From Corylus avellana (lineage: Eukaryota; Streptophyta; Magnoliopsida; Fagales; Betulaceae), in the NCBI RefSeq assembly GCF_901000735.1, contig NC_081545.1, forward strand, positions 21,352,100-21,416,099: a stretch of 64,000 nucleotides of DNA, written 5' to 3'. How positions within the stretch are numbered: the stretch's first letter is position 1; every line of letters starts with the position of its first letter. Positions 45,901 through 57,171 of the stretch are shown piece by piece. The translations under genes were made by a program, and so were the position numbers. Under the pieces are notes generated by a model that saw only the letters and a program-made list of their open reading frames with translations, searched no databases and was not told the DNA's origin.

Positions 45901-48900
45901 GGTTTTTTTTTTTTCATTTTTTTTTAATTTGTTTTTTTCAAATTTCTAATGATTAGATTCCAATTGGTTCTTTTAATAATTGCTCTTAATGTCACTATAC
46001 CATGGGAGTATGCATCACTTTCCAAGTTCCAGTTAATGCTCCTGTTACACTTACCAATCTGATACGTTGTTCATCTAATTTCTGGTTTGGCTGTGCTTTT
46101 TATAATTTTATCGATTACTTATCAAAATAAAATTTCTGGTTTGGCTGTGCCTGGAGAAAACTATGGTTTGAGGTAAATAAGATTTTTTTTCGTTGTCTTC
46201 TGTTGGTAATGTAATGCTGTAGTGTATTGTTCTGTTGGATTATTTTTATTTTTCTTCCTCCCTTTGGCTTTCCTTTCAATAATTTTGTTAATGTTAGTGG
46301 CAGATGCTTCCTGTACCTGCTAGATGCTTTCACTCAGTTCAAATTTTATGTAAATATAAATTTTAAATCTATATGAACAAACTAAATATCATTGGATATT
46401 GTGCGCTATAGGATTGGCTTTTTTACTTTTGTCCTCTTTTCTTTCATTCCATTAAATTCACGTACTCTGAAGTTCCAGTTGCAAATTTAACTTGGTAGGT
46501 CCTTCTACTCACTCGACTATAGTTTTGTTCAGGTATATGGGTACTATAACCGGAATCAGTGATTTAGACCCTGTTCGCTGGCCAAATTCACATTGGCGCT
46601 CTGTGAAGGTTGGTTGAAGCATTTGGTGATTTGGATGATCATAACTGTGAAATATTGCTTATATATTTTCTGAATTTTTGCACAAAATTTGGTTCTATTT
46701 TCAACATTGTAATAGAAGTGTGTTTTCCACTTTTTTTCTTCCGAATGCAGGTTGGATGGGATGAATCTACTGCAGGGGAGAGGCAGCCGAGAGTCTCATT
46801 GTGGGAGATTGAACCATTAACAACATTCCCAATGTACCCTTCCCCATTTCCCCTGAGACTGAAGCGACCATGGCCGTCAGGGCTACCCCCTTTCCACGGT
46901 TTGATTGGGTTACTTATTTGAAGCTGGAAAAGACACATGATATATTCTTGACTTATATCTCTGATTCTTTTAGTGTTTATCCTGAATCTCTTTAGCATGT
47001 GTACTTACAGGTCTCAAAGACGGTGATATGAACATTAATTCTCAACTAATGTGGCTCCAAGGTGGGATTGGAGATCAGGGAATTCAATCTTTGAACTTCC
47101 AAGGGTTTGGTGTTACACCCTGGATGCAGCCAAGGCTTGATACTTCTGCGCCAGGTCTACAACCAGATCTATACCAAGCCGTAGCAGCTGCTGCACTTCA
47201 GGATTTGAGGACAGTGGATCCTTCCAAATGTTCTTCTCAATCTTTCCTGCAGCTCCAGCAATCTCAGAATGTCTCCAATGGGCCTGCCTTGACTCAGAGG
47301 CAGATGTTACAGCACTCCCAATCACAAAATAACTTTCTTCAGAGCTTCCAAGAAAATCAGGCCCCCACCCAAGGTCAGCTTCTGCAACAACCATTGCAGC
47401 GGTACCACCCATATAATGATCAGCGGCAGCAGCAGCAACTTCAACAGTCCCAGCAATTGCACCATTTGTCTGTCCAGCAGCAGATCCCAAATGTCATCTC
47501 TGCTCTATCTAATTTTGCACCCACCCAGTCACATGCTTCATCTCTGCAGCCCATCTCTTCACAATGCCAGCAGCAGAGCTTTCCTGACCCTGTTGGGAAC
47601 CCTATTTCCACATCTGGTGTATCTCCTATGCACAGTATATTAGGTTCATTATCCCAAGATGGAGCATCCCATTTACTTAACTTTAATGTATCCAACACTG
47701 CAATCTCTTCTTCTTCCATGTTACCCAAGCAAATTGTGGTTGAGCCTCACCTTCCATCTGGAGCTGCTGAGTGTGTAGTGCCTCAGGTGGGACAGTTGGG
47801 AACTTCTCAGTCACATGTCTCTGAACTTGCTACTTTGCCTCCATTTCCTGGGAGGGAGTACTCTGCATACCAAGGTGCTACTGATCCACAAAGCAATCTT
47901 TTGTTTGGGGTCAATATTGATTCCTCGATGCTGCAAAATGGGATGCCAAACCTGAGAAATATTGGCAGTGAAAATGATTCATTGTCTATGCCATTTGCTG
48001 CTTCAAATTTTACAAGTGCTGCAGGCACTGATTTTCCACTAAATTCGGACATGACAACTTCAAGTTGTATAGATGAATCAGGTTTCTTGCAGTCTTCCGA
48101 AAATGTGGACCAAGTAAATCCATCTACCGGAACCTTTGTGAAGGTAACGGAATGTTCATCTTCTTTTGCAAGCATTTGTCGTAGCCTATTATATTATACA
48201 TAGGTCATGTATCTGGGAGTCTTCCTGTTGGTAATGGGTGACTTATTGTCTACTTATTAAGTTTTCTCGCTGTAGAAGTTGTTGCAGATGCAGATCCTAT
48301 GGCAATCTTTTCCCCTTAAACTTTCTTCTGGGTTTGTCTCCTTGTGTCTTCCAGAAGCTTTTCGTTAGGGTTGCCCTTAATTTCTGACATCAATTTCTTG
48401 GCTTCTAAATGCTTCCAATGTAATAAATTATCTGCTTTCTTTACAAATAAAATTTTTCTAGAGGATGGTACCTGTACCAGCTGATTGCAATATTTATGAT
48501 ATCTTCTATTGAAACATGACCTAGCTCAGTTATTTCTTTCAACTGAAAAGTCTATTTGTACCGTGATGTGCATAATTTACTGCCAAATGGATGATTGTCT
48601 GTGTGCTCATTGATGTCATAAATTTTTTGTCCAAATTATAGCGGCCATTACTTTTTACTGTGGTTCTATTATGCAATGCTGGATTAAGGCAAATAGTTTT
48701 TGGTCGTTCATAAGTGGTGTAATTCCAACAGGTTCACAAGTCAGGGTCCTTTGGGAGGTCACTGGATATTTCCAAATTCAGCAGCTATGATGAGCTGCGC
48801 AGTGAGCTCGCTCGCATGTTTGGCCTTGAAGGCCAATTAGAGGACCCACAGAGATCAGGCTGGCAGCTTGTATTCGTTGACCGGGAGAATGATGTTCTTC

Positions 48901-50140
48901 TCCTGGGTGATGACCCTTGGCAGTAAGTCACAAACTATACTCTCATTTTCTTATGTTTTCATAATTCTAATACAAAGCCATCTATTTTTTCATTCTCTCT
49001 GATTTTCTTGAATTGTTGTTCTTATGATTGTTACACATTAATTGTTGATAACTGCCTGTGAGTATGGTGCTTGAACCATTTAAAGGATATTCTTCTTTGT
49101 TGTCAAAACGAAATATTAGGGACAGCTTACATATGAAATTCTTAGTTTCTAGCTCTCTTTTTATATGATGCTTTGACGAATCATACATCTTTGATGACTG
49201 GGGGCATGTATTTTGCTAATTGGAGAATGTAGGATAACTTATATCATCTTGTTTGTTGGAGTGCTATCATGACACAAATTAACTAGCCAATTCAAGTTTG
49301 CGGTTTGATCAATTTTCCTTGGCTGGATTTATTTGACCGAATGAATACATTTTGTTATGACTACATGCATATTTGGTGGTATCTGATTAAAAAATCAGTT
49401 ATCTGCTTATTCCAGTAAGTGGAATAAGCAAATCTATGGCTCGATGATTGGTTGGCATTACACTTGCTTCCAATTTCTTGTGCATAAATTGATGTGTAGT
49501 GTGCAGAAAAAAGTTTTTTTTTTTTTAGTTGTGGGTAAGACACCTCAGAGGCACATAGGACAACAAAACACTAAATGCATGAGTTTAAAAGCCTTTATTA
49601 AACATATATGCGGAAAGTTAAAGGTCTAAACATAGCATAATAAGTGTTTGAAAAGTTTCCTCTTCATGTCCTTGGGCACTTATTGAACATAAGTGAATCT
49701 TAAATCATGACATGAAATGAAATCCCCCATCTAAGCTGCGTCCGACCTCTTACTACGTCTCAACCTGACCTGGAAACAAAACGAATGAGCAAAAAAGCTC
49801 AATGAATAATATTCTCAACCAATTTAAAACCGATTGGTTAAAACATTTTTCTGTGAAAAACCTTGATACAACATTTAAATGTTAGTGCTGTTCTAACTTA
49901 TTTTTGGTTTTGATTTAGTTAATATTTACTTTTTTTGCCTGCAGGGAGTTTGTAAACAATGTATGGTATATAAAAATACTCTCTCCACTTGAAGTGCAAC
50001 AAATGGGCAGAGAAGGCATCAACCCTGGAAGTTCTGCTAAACTCTCTAATGGCAGCAATCATTGTGATGACTTTGTGAGCCGACAGGGCTTGAGGAATTC
50101 AAGCAATGGGATTGCATCTATGGGGCCTCTTGACTACTAA
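36991..50140 (+). CDS. ARF6: Auxin response factor, ARF6-like (ARF6/ARF8 activator clade), 14 coding exons
   Basis: Exons: 36991-37036, 37766-37878, 41211-41309, 41384-41440, 41523-41681, 41766-41850, 43695-43785, 44441-44605, 44682-44804, 46533-46608, 46751-46898, 47011-48143, 48732-48922, 49945-50140. All are GT-AG and sum to 2682 bp (893 residues), in phase. It is a nuclear transcription factor that binds auxin response elements. The B3 domain (about 129-225) has [20 protein letters not shown] and [17 protein letters not shown]. The ARF dimer/ancillary domain (about 237-345) has [21 protein letters not shown] Gln/Ser/Leu-rich activation region (388-765, one large exon) contains [14 protein letters not shown], typical of ARF6. 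The PB1 domain (about 766-850) has KSGSFGRSL and the acidic [14 protein letters not shown] for binding Aux/IAA proteins. One unusual residue is YFTQGHSEQ where the clade has YFPQGHSEQ. No stop or frameshift is seen. Confidence 0.93.
37990..38120 (+). mobile_element. LINE 3' tail fragment in ARF intron 2
   Basis: Ends with gtacttgggttgcacccctt, ctattgaaattgatgtactt and a TA run, the same 3' tail phrase seen on the other plus-strand LINE fragments (for example 39330-39395). Left limit uncertain. Confidence 0.6.
38280..39395 (+). mobile_element. LINE reverse transcriptase 3' portion in ARF intron 2
   Basis: Broken frames show the C-terminal end of a LINE polyprotein: [20 protein letters not shown], then [20 protein letters not shown] and [11 protein letters not shown], the zinc-binding (zf-RVT) domain. 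It ends in a 3' UTR with tttaataagattgatttact and a poly(A). It is sense to the ARF gene and 5'-truncated. Because intron 2 is spliced out it need not affect the protein, though it enlarges the intron. Confidence 0.85.
39401..39429 (-). mobile_element. 29 bp LINE-tail insertion
   Basis: ttttttgataagtaaagc followed by a T/A run lies between 13 bp direct repeats aaaaaaatatctt (39388-39400 and 39430-39442). It is a complete but extremely short minus-strand retroposition product, inserted just after the poly(A) of the preceding LINE. Confidence 0.7.
39689..40265 (-). mobile_element. LINE fragment, ORF1-like, antisense in ARF intron 2
   Basis: Begins on the plus strand with tttttttgataagtattg (the complement of a LINE tail) and continues into a minus-strand Ser/Gly-rich frame ([17 protein letters not shown], start about 40259). 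A 20 bp unit around ataaccctaaactctcaaca is repeated at 39828-39868. Right end uncertain. Confidence 0.6.
40515..41140 (+). mobile_element. LINE fragment with 17 bp target duplication in ARF intron 2
   Basis: A perfect 17 bp duplication, agatatctcttaaatat, flanks it (40498-40514 and 41141-41157). It encodes remnants of the zf-RVT region and ends ttttaatatgatcttgatta ... poly(A). A second insertion lies at 40921-40985: a minus-strand LINE tail (T run, ggataagtaataaacc, aagcgtaaggcgtccc) between 15 bp repeats aaggagcttgaatct (40906-40920 and 40986-41000). Confidence 0.9.
42108..42130 (-). mobile_element. 23 bp LINE-tail insertion in ARF intron 6
   Basis: A T run plus tttataagt is bounded by acaaagaataatcttttt (42090-42107) and acaaagagtaatcttttt (42131-42148), an 18 bp duplication with one mismatch. 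It consists of almost nothing but the poly(A) and last bases of the element. Confidence 0.6.
42772..42889 (-). mobile_element. SINE, copy 2 (ARF intron 6)
   Basis: Minus-strand gtagcttaatcggctaggga box A-like start, the same body (aagcggagatcac) and a T run at 42771-42782 as tail. No clean target duplication. Confidence 0.7.
44056..44286 (-). mobile_element. LINE 3' fragment in ARF intron 7
   Basis: T run, gataagtaatgttgtatata, then gcataaggcgcccctaagta and cacaaagggacataact. Near-identical flanks, gtaattcagtctctttt (44039-44055) and gtaattagatctctttt (44287-44303), are the probable target duplication. Confidence 0.75.
45135..45382. repeat. Perfect 124 bp tandem duplication in ARF intron 9
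   Basis: Units 45135-45258 and 45259-45382 look identical base for base (gttatatgaagcaataatca ... gttagccttcgaa). No open frame or known element is present. Identity implies a recent event or an assembly error. Confidence 0.9.
46097..46130 (+). mobile_element. 34 bp LINE-tail insertion in ARF intron 9
   Basis: ttttataattttatcgatta then cttatcaaaataa sits between exact 20 bp repeats aatttctggtttggctgtgc (46077-46096 and 46131-46150). It is a plus-strand, almost fully 5'-truncated retroposition event. Confidence 0.85.
48851..48871 (+). promoter_or_regulatory. miR167 target site
   Basis: GAGATCAGGCTGGCAGCTTG plus T, in exon 13 over codons for RSGWQLV. Against the complement of miR167 (as I know its sequence) there are four mismatches, opposite miRNA bases 1, 2, 14 and 21. 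Pairing across the cleavage centre is intact, as in known ARF6/ARF8 sites. miR167 would cut the mRNA and restrict expression. Confidence 0.93.
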
Positions 50141-50520
50141 GGCAAATGCTTTGAAAATAGAGTCAAGAATTAGCGGCTAATGAAATTTTAAAAATATCAG
50201 GTACTGTTTCTTCTGAGAAGTGTATTAAAACTTGTATATCAGTTATTGTTGTATATTACATAATAGGACACTTTGTTTCTGTGTCAACCACGATAGTGCT
50301 TAGTACAAGATGTATTGTTTAGGTGGATCAAATCTTAATGGTAGCAGATTGCTTGCTATATTATGTTGTAGTTTATTAGAGGAGATTAAAGACATCATGA
50401 CATTTAAGGAAGAGCTAAGCATTTAGTTTTGTCTCATTTGATTTGTTATACATTTTGAAGTGAACTTTGAAGACTGAAAGTAACATGGTGAGTTTCATTT
50501 CTCTTATTTCAAATTGAGTT
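50141..50520 (+). other. ARF 3' UTR and flank
   Basis: 3' UTR follows the TAA at 50138-50140. No strong AATAAA was seen; cttgtatatcagttattgtt and the 50250-50300 stretch are the likely end region. Nothing else recognisable. Confidence 0.5.
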
Positions 50521-53239
50521 TTATACATCCGGATATTATTTAATGTTTTACATCATTCTTTTGAATCTGTTGGTTTATCACATGCATTAAAGCCCATGTA
50601 TAAGATAAGATTAATGACACCATAGCATTTAACTGAGTGCAAAACTTACGGAGGCTCCATTCCGTTTGATTCAGCTTAAAATATTTTCTAAAAAATGTTT
50701 TTTTGTATTTTTCGGTGTTTGGCACTTTGGTGGGACTGAAAATATTTTCGGTTTGACCAAAAAAATTCCTTTAGTTTTGAAAAATGGTTTATACTCTTAA
50801 ATTTTGTAAACTATTTTTTGAGTTTGAGTTTCTCAAACCGCTTGGTCACTATAGTTCGACGAACCTCCACTGAAGGTTTTTAGAACTTGTTGACTTTTTT
50901 TTTACCTTCGCTCATTTTTCATTTGAGCCAAATGTCTCCAGAAAAAAATATTACACCGCCTAATTACTGGTAAATTTTACTATCTTATTTGAGAGCTTGA
51001 ATTTAAAATTTTTATAATTTTAAATTTGATTGGTGTCGAGGTGGATTGTGTACCTACAAATTATGAAAATTTCCTTGCCGACAACTATGAATTCATGGTC
51101 AGACTGGCAAGACCTAAAACACCACCAACCTCCATCTGCTACAGGGTACACCGTACACCGTACAGCAACACACCTCTCACCTCACCCTCGTCGCCTAACC
51201 ACAGCAAAACGCCACTTCCATCTTTGGTCAAACATGACCCAGGAACCCAAATTTCATTACTGAAAAGCAGCAGCATGGAAGAAATGAATAATATTGTTTG
51301 GTGGATGAAATCAGCAATGGCCTCAAGCTGCCTTTCTGGGAAGAAAGGTAAAAGGCATTAGAAGCCCGCTGGCCCTAAAGGGCTGAAGGGACTCCGACAC
51401 TCAAGTTCGTATGGGGTGTTGTGATGGAGAGCTCTGTGGTGAGGATAAAATATTATTGACAGTGTGGTAGGTCTAAGATTTGTGTACGGGCTTTATATAC
51501 CGACATATAGAGCCTTCTGGAGTCCTCTAGAGTTTGCTGGGGAAGTCATAGTGTTTCGGATCGAGTCATAGAACGGCAAGGCTTGATCTGGGGTGTGGGC
51601 CTTCTTCTTAGATGGGTATTTACTGGATCCTCCAGGAGTCTCCCAATTCTCTTGAATGATTAGTAATTCCATCCATGAGAATTTTGAAATGTGTCTTTGA
51701 GCCCGTGGCTAGGCCTTTGATGGATTTTCTTGTGGCGAGGTATTCAAGTGCTCCAAATATAAGATCATAAAATGAATAATTCTCCAAGGACTTCAATTCA
51801 ATTTGTTTAATTTCTCTTTTATTTGAACAAAGGAACCATTACAGGGCCTTGTCACCAATTATGTCGACCCAAAATTCAACGCATGCTCGATATAAAATCA
51901 CTTTTTTTTTTTTTGGTTTATCTCGCTCGCATACTACAATAACTTGAGTCAACTATTTGAGTACGGTTAGAAATCACATTTTATCTTTTAATGTTGAAGT
52001 GTCCGTCCAAATCAACTCTTGGATCAGTTCGTGTAAAAAAAAAAATCATGGTTAGTTGAGACTGTCATTTTAGTATTATATATAACATTACTCTGACCAT
52101 TAAGAAATACCAATTTTTTTAAAGAAAATAACTTCTATCATAAACTCACTCTTTTACAACCTCTAATAGGAGTTTGACGTGTCAACTTGAGACACCAAAT
52201 AGAATAAACATGAAAACACCGGATGTTTGGAACAAACTAAACCCATTGTTTATCATTGAAAAAAAGTGGCATTGTTGCTCATTCAACAAAAACCACCAGA
52301 TCCACATACATCCGCCTCCTCCACTGAACTCTGCCTTCGAAATTAGTTGAAGGTGACCGCATCACCCTGCCCTACCTATGTAAGCATGATTTACTAATGA
52401 TTTCTTCTTCCAACGGCCCACTACAAGTAACCCATTTTCACACACACACTCTCTCTCTAGACAATTGACAAATTTTTTTTGTTGAAAAATGCTACTAGTA
52501 GGATCTGTCACTTTTTCTATTATCCTAGAGTGACCGTAATTTTTAAAATTATTATTAAATTTTAATTAAATAATAATTTTAAAAGTCACATTATTTTTAT
52601 AAAATAAAAATAACATTAATATTTTTTTAGTTAAAAGCTAGAGGAAAAAACTTATTTGTTATAATAGGTACCAAAACTCATAGCAGCTCTTATTGTTAAA
52701 ATTAGAAATTCGAATCTTCATATATTTTATGATATGTCAAAACTAGTAGACTAGACAATCTTTTCTTTTTCTTTTTTTTTTGTTTCCCGCGTCTGCCACC
52801 GCATGCGTATATATATATATATATATATAAAAAGGTCATGCGAATCCAATCCAAGAAGAAAAAAAGAAAGGAAGAAAAGACAAAGGTCCAGTGATGAGGT
52901 AGGTTGCACGTGTTAATCTAACTCGGCAGGTGGAAACATGAATCCCAACTGTACACTGTTGACTGTACCGCACGAACAGCAGTCAGTTAAAAGAAACATC
53001 TTTATGTGGGCCCCGCATCTTCATGTCTCCTCCGAGAATGCCCATGTCGCTTGTTGCCTCGGAAACTGTAGCTGTTTGCTCGGAAGGAAAGTTTCCTCTT
53101 CAATTGAATTTCCACATCATTCCCTGTTTTTCGGGACCAAAATAATAATAATAATATACTACTAATAATATTAAAATGCTCAATACTCTCTGACTCTGTT
53201 TACCAAATCAATGCACTTTGAAAGAAAAAGAACAAAAAA
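50521..53239. other. Intergenic DNA between ARF and TT12, left part
   Basis: No supported gene. 51026-51361 is an open frame (111 codons) without a known domain and without an ATG context I trust. 51360-51850 has transcript-like sequence with tttatatacc and may be an eroded LTR. 52540-52600 is an AT inverted repeat. An (AT)n microsatellite is at 52808-52829. Confidence 0.5.
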
Positions 53240-53344
53240 AACTTTTATTTTTACATTTTCACATAATAAGGGATAAGAGATTCGAATTAGTGACTTTTAT
53301 TTCATAAAGCGTGGTCTCTAACCGATTGAGCTATTCTTTAAATT
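53240..53344 (-). mobile_element. SINE, copy 3
   Basis: Minus strand: atagctcaatcggttagaga (box A) and, 30-40 bases on, aattcgaatctct, the best box B (GGTTCGANTCC) of the four copies. Weak target duplication tttgaaagaaa / tttgaaggaaa. Confidence 0.8.
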
Positions 53345-54222
53345 GATTTGAAGGAAATTTTCTTTAATTTATTCTAATAAGTGACAAGTATAAATTCAAT
53401 GTGTTTGGATTTTTCAAAAATCTCAATGTTTGAGTTTCTAGGTTAGTAAAATGCAATAAATTACTGTTAAGAATATTAAATAAAACATATAAGATATGAC
53501 ATTTGAGAATTAGGATCCTCTCAATTTCATTTGAACTGGAGAATATCTAGTTAGTTATAATGGAGGAATATTTTTGTCCCATCAAAAATCAATTTAGATT
53601 GGAGAGGAATTTCCTCTAAATCAGTTTAGAAAAAATTGTTGTCAAAAAAAAAAAAAAAAAAAGGACATAATGCTACATATTCCACTTTTATTTTACCCAC
53701 ATTTCATTGGATTAATATCTTAGTGCCTATCAGTTTTAGATCAACTCTTGTTAAAATAAAAATAAAAATTCAAAAGCTAATAGAAACTGTTATATTAGCT
53801 CAATAAGATAAAAGTGTACTATATAGCATTAGTAAAAAAATTATAAAAAATAAAAAATGATGGACATTGCCATTCCCATCGAGAAATGCTATTTTTCTAT
53901 CTCTCATCTATCTCCATTTTTTTTTTTTTTTTGCAAACCCATCATTAGATCCGTAAAACTCACATAATTTGAAAAGAGATATGCGATAGTGCAATAAAAA
54001 GACAATTTTTTACCCATAAAAGTCTTAAGTAGCAAGAGGCCATAGGCCCATCAGTGGGTGGAGCCACGTCAACTACAAATAGAGTCTATGACTTCTTGCC
54101 ATCTAAGGCTTTAATGAACAAAAAATAATTTTTTTATTACACTACAACATTTTCTCATTTGATAAAGAGACGAATAAGAAAATGAGGAACACGAGGTCTC
54201 ATTCGCATAAAGCCAATGAAAT
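53345..54222. other. AT-rich intergenic DNA
   Basis: Poly-A and poly-T runs (53646-53663, 53918-53932); no gene or element defined. Confidence 0.5.
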
Positions 54223-54370
54223 GGGGTTAGGAACACTGCTTATAATAATAATAAAAGATTCAAAAACTTTCACACCTTTAAGTCTTAATATGGGGGTTAG
54301 GAACATTATTTATAATAATAATAATAATAAAGATTCAAAAACTTGCACATCTTTAAGTCTTAATATAGAG
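54223..54370. repeat. Tandem duplication (about 70 bp x 2) upstream of TT12
   Basis: Units starting ggggttaggaacact (54223) and ggggttaggaacatt (54293) share ttataataataa...aagattcaaaaact, cacacctttaagtcttaata. They differ by an expanded AAT microsatellite in the second unit. The pair is 230-380 bp before the TT12 start codon, in its likely promoter. Confidence 0.85.
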
Positions 54371-54603
54371 GTTAGTTTTAGCTACAAGTCAACCCCCACA
54401 CATGCACATGAATAAAACTGGTTGGTAGCTGACCTGAGTAATGGGAAGAGTAGTTCAATTCTTCAATCCTTCATTGGGGATGTATATTATTAATACCATA
54501 TCCCATTTCAGCTCTCAGAGATTCAAAATTATCCGCTCTACTTGTTTCCTACACCAAATTAGACTGCTCAAGTAGTGGGGGCACGGCCGTTGGGTTAACA
54601 AAA

Positions 54604-55583
54604 ATGGGCGCCGCAGAGTACCAGCCGCTGCTACTCGGCCTCGACTCGCATTCCCGGATTCCCGACTTGTCGTCCATCGCAATCGAAGAGTTCTTGGAGC
54701 ACCAGCCAGTGGCCGTCCGATGGTGGCCGCGTTTAGTCGGGTGGGAGTCCAGGCTCCTCTGGCTTCTATCAGGCTCATCCATTATTGTCTCCATCTTCAA
54801 TTACATGCTTAGCTTTGTCACCCTCATGTTCACTGGCCATTTGGGCGCGCTCGAGCTAGCTGGGGCATCAATAGCCAGCGTCGGAATTCAAGGTCTTGCT
54901 TACGGGATTATGGTATGCTTTCTACTCTGTACACTATTATACAACTGTGATATAAATTGGAATAACATGACAGTAAAAAGTTAAAAACTGATTTTCATTG
55001 CCACGCGTCGACAGTTGGGCATGGCCAGTGCTGTGCAGACAGTGTGCGGACAAGCATACGGGGCGAAGAAGCTAGCGGCAATGGGCATCATATGCCAGAG
55101 AGCAATCATTCTGCACCTGGGAGCAGCAGTGATCCTCACCTTCCTCTATTGGTTCTCTGGCCCAATCCTTGTGGCCATTGGGCAGTCGGAGAGCATAGCT
55201 GAGCAAGGAGAGATTTTTGCACGCGGCTTGATACCCCAGCTTTATGCATTTGCAATAAGCTGCCCAATGCAGAGGTTTCTGCAAGCACAGAACATTGTGA
55301 ATCCTCTGGCATACATGTCTGTGGGAGTGTTCTTGCTGCACACTCTGCTCACATGGCTGGTTGTTTATGTTTTGGATTATGGCCTTTTGGGGGCTGCTCT
55401 CACACTAAGCTTCTCTTGGTGGATTCTTGTCGTTCTCAATGGACTTTACATTCTTTTGAGCCCCTCTTGCAAGGAAACATGGACTGGTTTCTCCATGAAA
55501 GCCTTCAAAGGAATTTGGCCTTATTTCAAGCTCACTGTAGCTTCTGCTGTCATGTTGTGGTATGTTACAAACATTTAATTTGC

Positions 55584-55623
<40 letters not shown>

Positions 55624-57171
55624 CTCTCTAGATTCTAATAGTTATCATGATGTGTTTTAATATAGTTTGGAGATATGGTACAACCAAGGATTAGTACTCA
55701 TATCAGGGCTCCTCCCTAACCCCACAATCTCACTAGACTCCATTTCTATTTGGTATGTCAAATCTTATCTCTCCTCTGTTTTTTGTTTTGATTAATCATA
55801 TTTAGCAGACCGTTATACGATTGCCATACAACTAGAATGACGTGGCAGCAAAAATTAGCTTTACCTTGTATAACAGTCTACTAAATTACATTACTTCTGT
55901 TTTTGTTTTGCTTTCCTTTTTGCGAACATTGTAAACTAACTTGACAAAGTTGTAATGTGCATATAATTCAGCATGAATTACTTGAACTGGGACATGCAAT
56001 TTATGTTGGGCCTTAGTGCTGCAGCCAGGTTTGTGACACAATATATAGAATTTCCATATATATATATATATATTGCTCTTTTGCTTGTTCTATTGAACAT
56101 AAGAAATACAATTACAAAGTAAAAAATAATGGGTTTCTGTTGGATCTGGCAGTGTTCGAGTGAGTAATGAGCTTGGGGCAGGGCATCCAAGGGTTGCAAA
56201 ATTTTCAGTAGGGGTGGTGAATGCAACCAGCATCCTGATTAGCATAGTTTTCAGTGCAATTGTTCTCATCTTCCAAGTTGGATTGAGCAAACTCTTTACA
56301 AGTGACACTGAGGTTATTGCGGCAGTCTCTAGTTTGACTCCATTGCTTGCCGTTTCTGTTTTCTTGAATGGCATTCAACCTATACTCTCAGGTATTATTT
56401 AATAACATGCTATCCTCTCTCGCAGCAGATGAAATGAAATAAGAGAAAACGTTATTTAGTAGACTGAAATGATGTGACAGTAAAAATTATTATTTATTTA
56501 CATTTGCTTTGAAATTTCAGGTGTGGCGATTGGGAGCGGATGGCAAGGTGTGGTGGCTTATGTTAACCTCGCCACTTACTATATTATTGGTCTTCCAATT
56601 GGATGTGTTCTTGGCTTCAAAACCAGTCTAGGAGTGGCAGTAAGTCCAATCTCTAGCTTCCTCTCTCTCTCTCTCACTATCACTTAAATCGTAATGGGAT
56701 GGGTGTTAAATCACCACTTGTTCCAAAAACACGGATAAAAAAAAATAAATTTAATTATTTAATCAATATCTAACGACGGAATGGTGGCGGGATTTGTCAG
56801 GGAATTTGGTGGGGCATGATCATTGGAGTTCTTTTGCAAACGGTAACTCTAATTATTCTTACCGCCAGAACAAATTGGAATGCTGAGGTAATTAATTTAT
56901 TTTCATTTAGGTATCTGTAACGTAACTATATATATCAGAGTTTCGTTCTTGACTTTACCGGGTGTTTTCTCTTATATAGTTCTTGAGTGCTTCGGTTGCG
57001 CCCATTGCGCTATTTCAATGAACCTACATTCCCTATAAAAAGAATGCAAATATCAGATTTGGATTGCATTTGACATGTTTTTCTATAATGTTTTTGTAGG
57101 TTGTAAGAGCTGCTGAAAGATTGAAGAAATCTGCAGATGAAGAGAATTTAGACTTGGTGGTTGACATATAA
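54604..57171 (+). CDS. TT12: TT12/DTX41-type MATE transporter, vacuolar flavonoid/H+ antiporter, 8 exons
   Basis: Exons 54604-54912, 55015-55559, 55666-55752, 55972-56028, 56153-56391, 56521-56639, 56801-56887 and 57100-57171, all GT-AG and in phase; 504 residues, the usual MATE length. Two MatE domains, each of six membrane helices. Motifs seen: LGMASAVQTVCGQAYGAKK, CPMQRFLQAQNIVNPLAYMS, SAVMLCLEIWYNQGL, RVSNELGAGHPRVAKFSV, LNGIQPILSGVAIGSGWQG. These and the N-terminal IEEFLEHQPVAVRWWPRL pattern match Arabidopsis TT12 closely, much more than other DTX proteins. TT12 moves glycosylated epicatechin across the tonoplast for proanthocyanidin (condensed tannin) formation in seed coat. It has no disrupted exon. 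A CT microsatellite lies just after exon 2 and a LINE tail in intron 7. Confidence 0.92.
55587..55627. repeat. (CT)n microsatellite in TT12 intron 2
   Basis: About 15 uninterrupted CT units around 55589-55618, beginning roughly 25 bp after the exon 2 donor site. Candidate length-polymorphic marker. Confidence 0.9.
56935..57053 (+). mobile_element. LINE 3' tail in TT12 intron 7
   Basis: cgggtgttttctcttatata, tgagtgcttcggttgcgccc and tatttcaatgaacctacatt...ctataaaaaga follow the 3' tail layout of the LINE fragments in the ARF gene (compare 39310-39395). Left limit uncertain. Confidence 0.6.

Noticed and set aside
51026..51361. 111-codon open frame between ARF and TT12
   Set aside because: No domain, overlapping frames of similar length, no splice or conservation clue.
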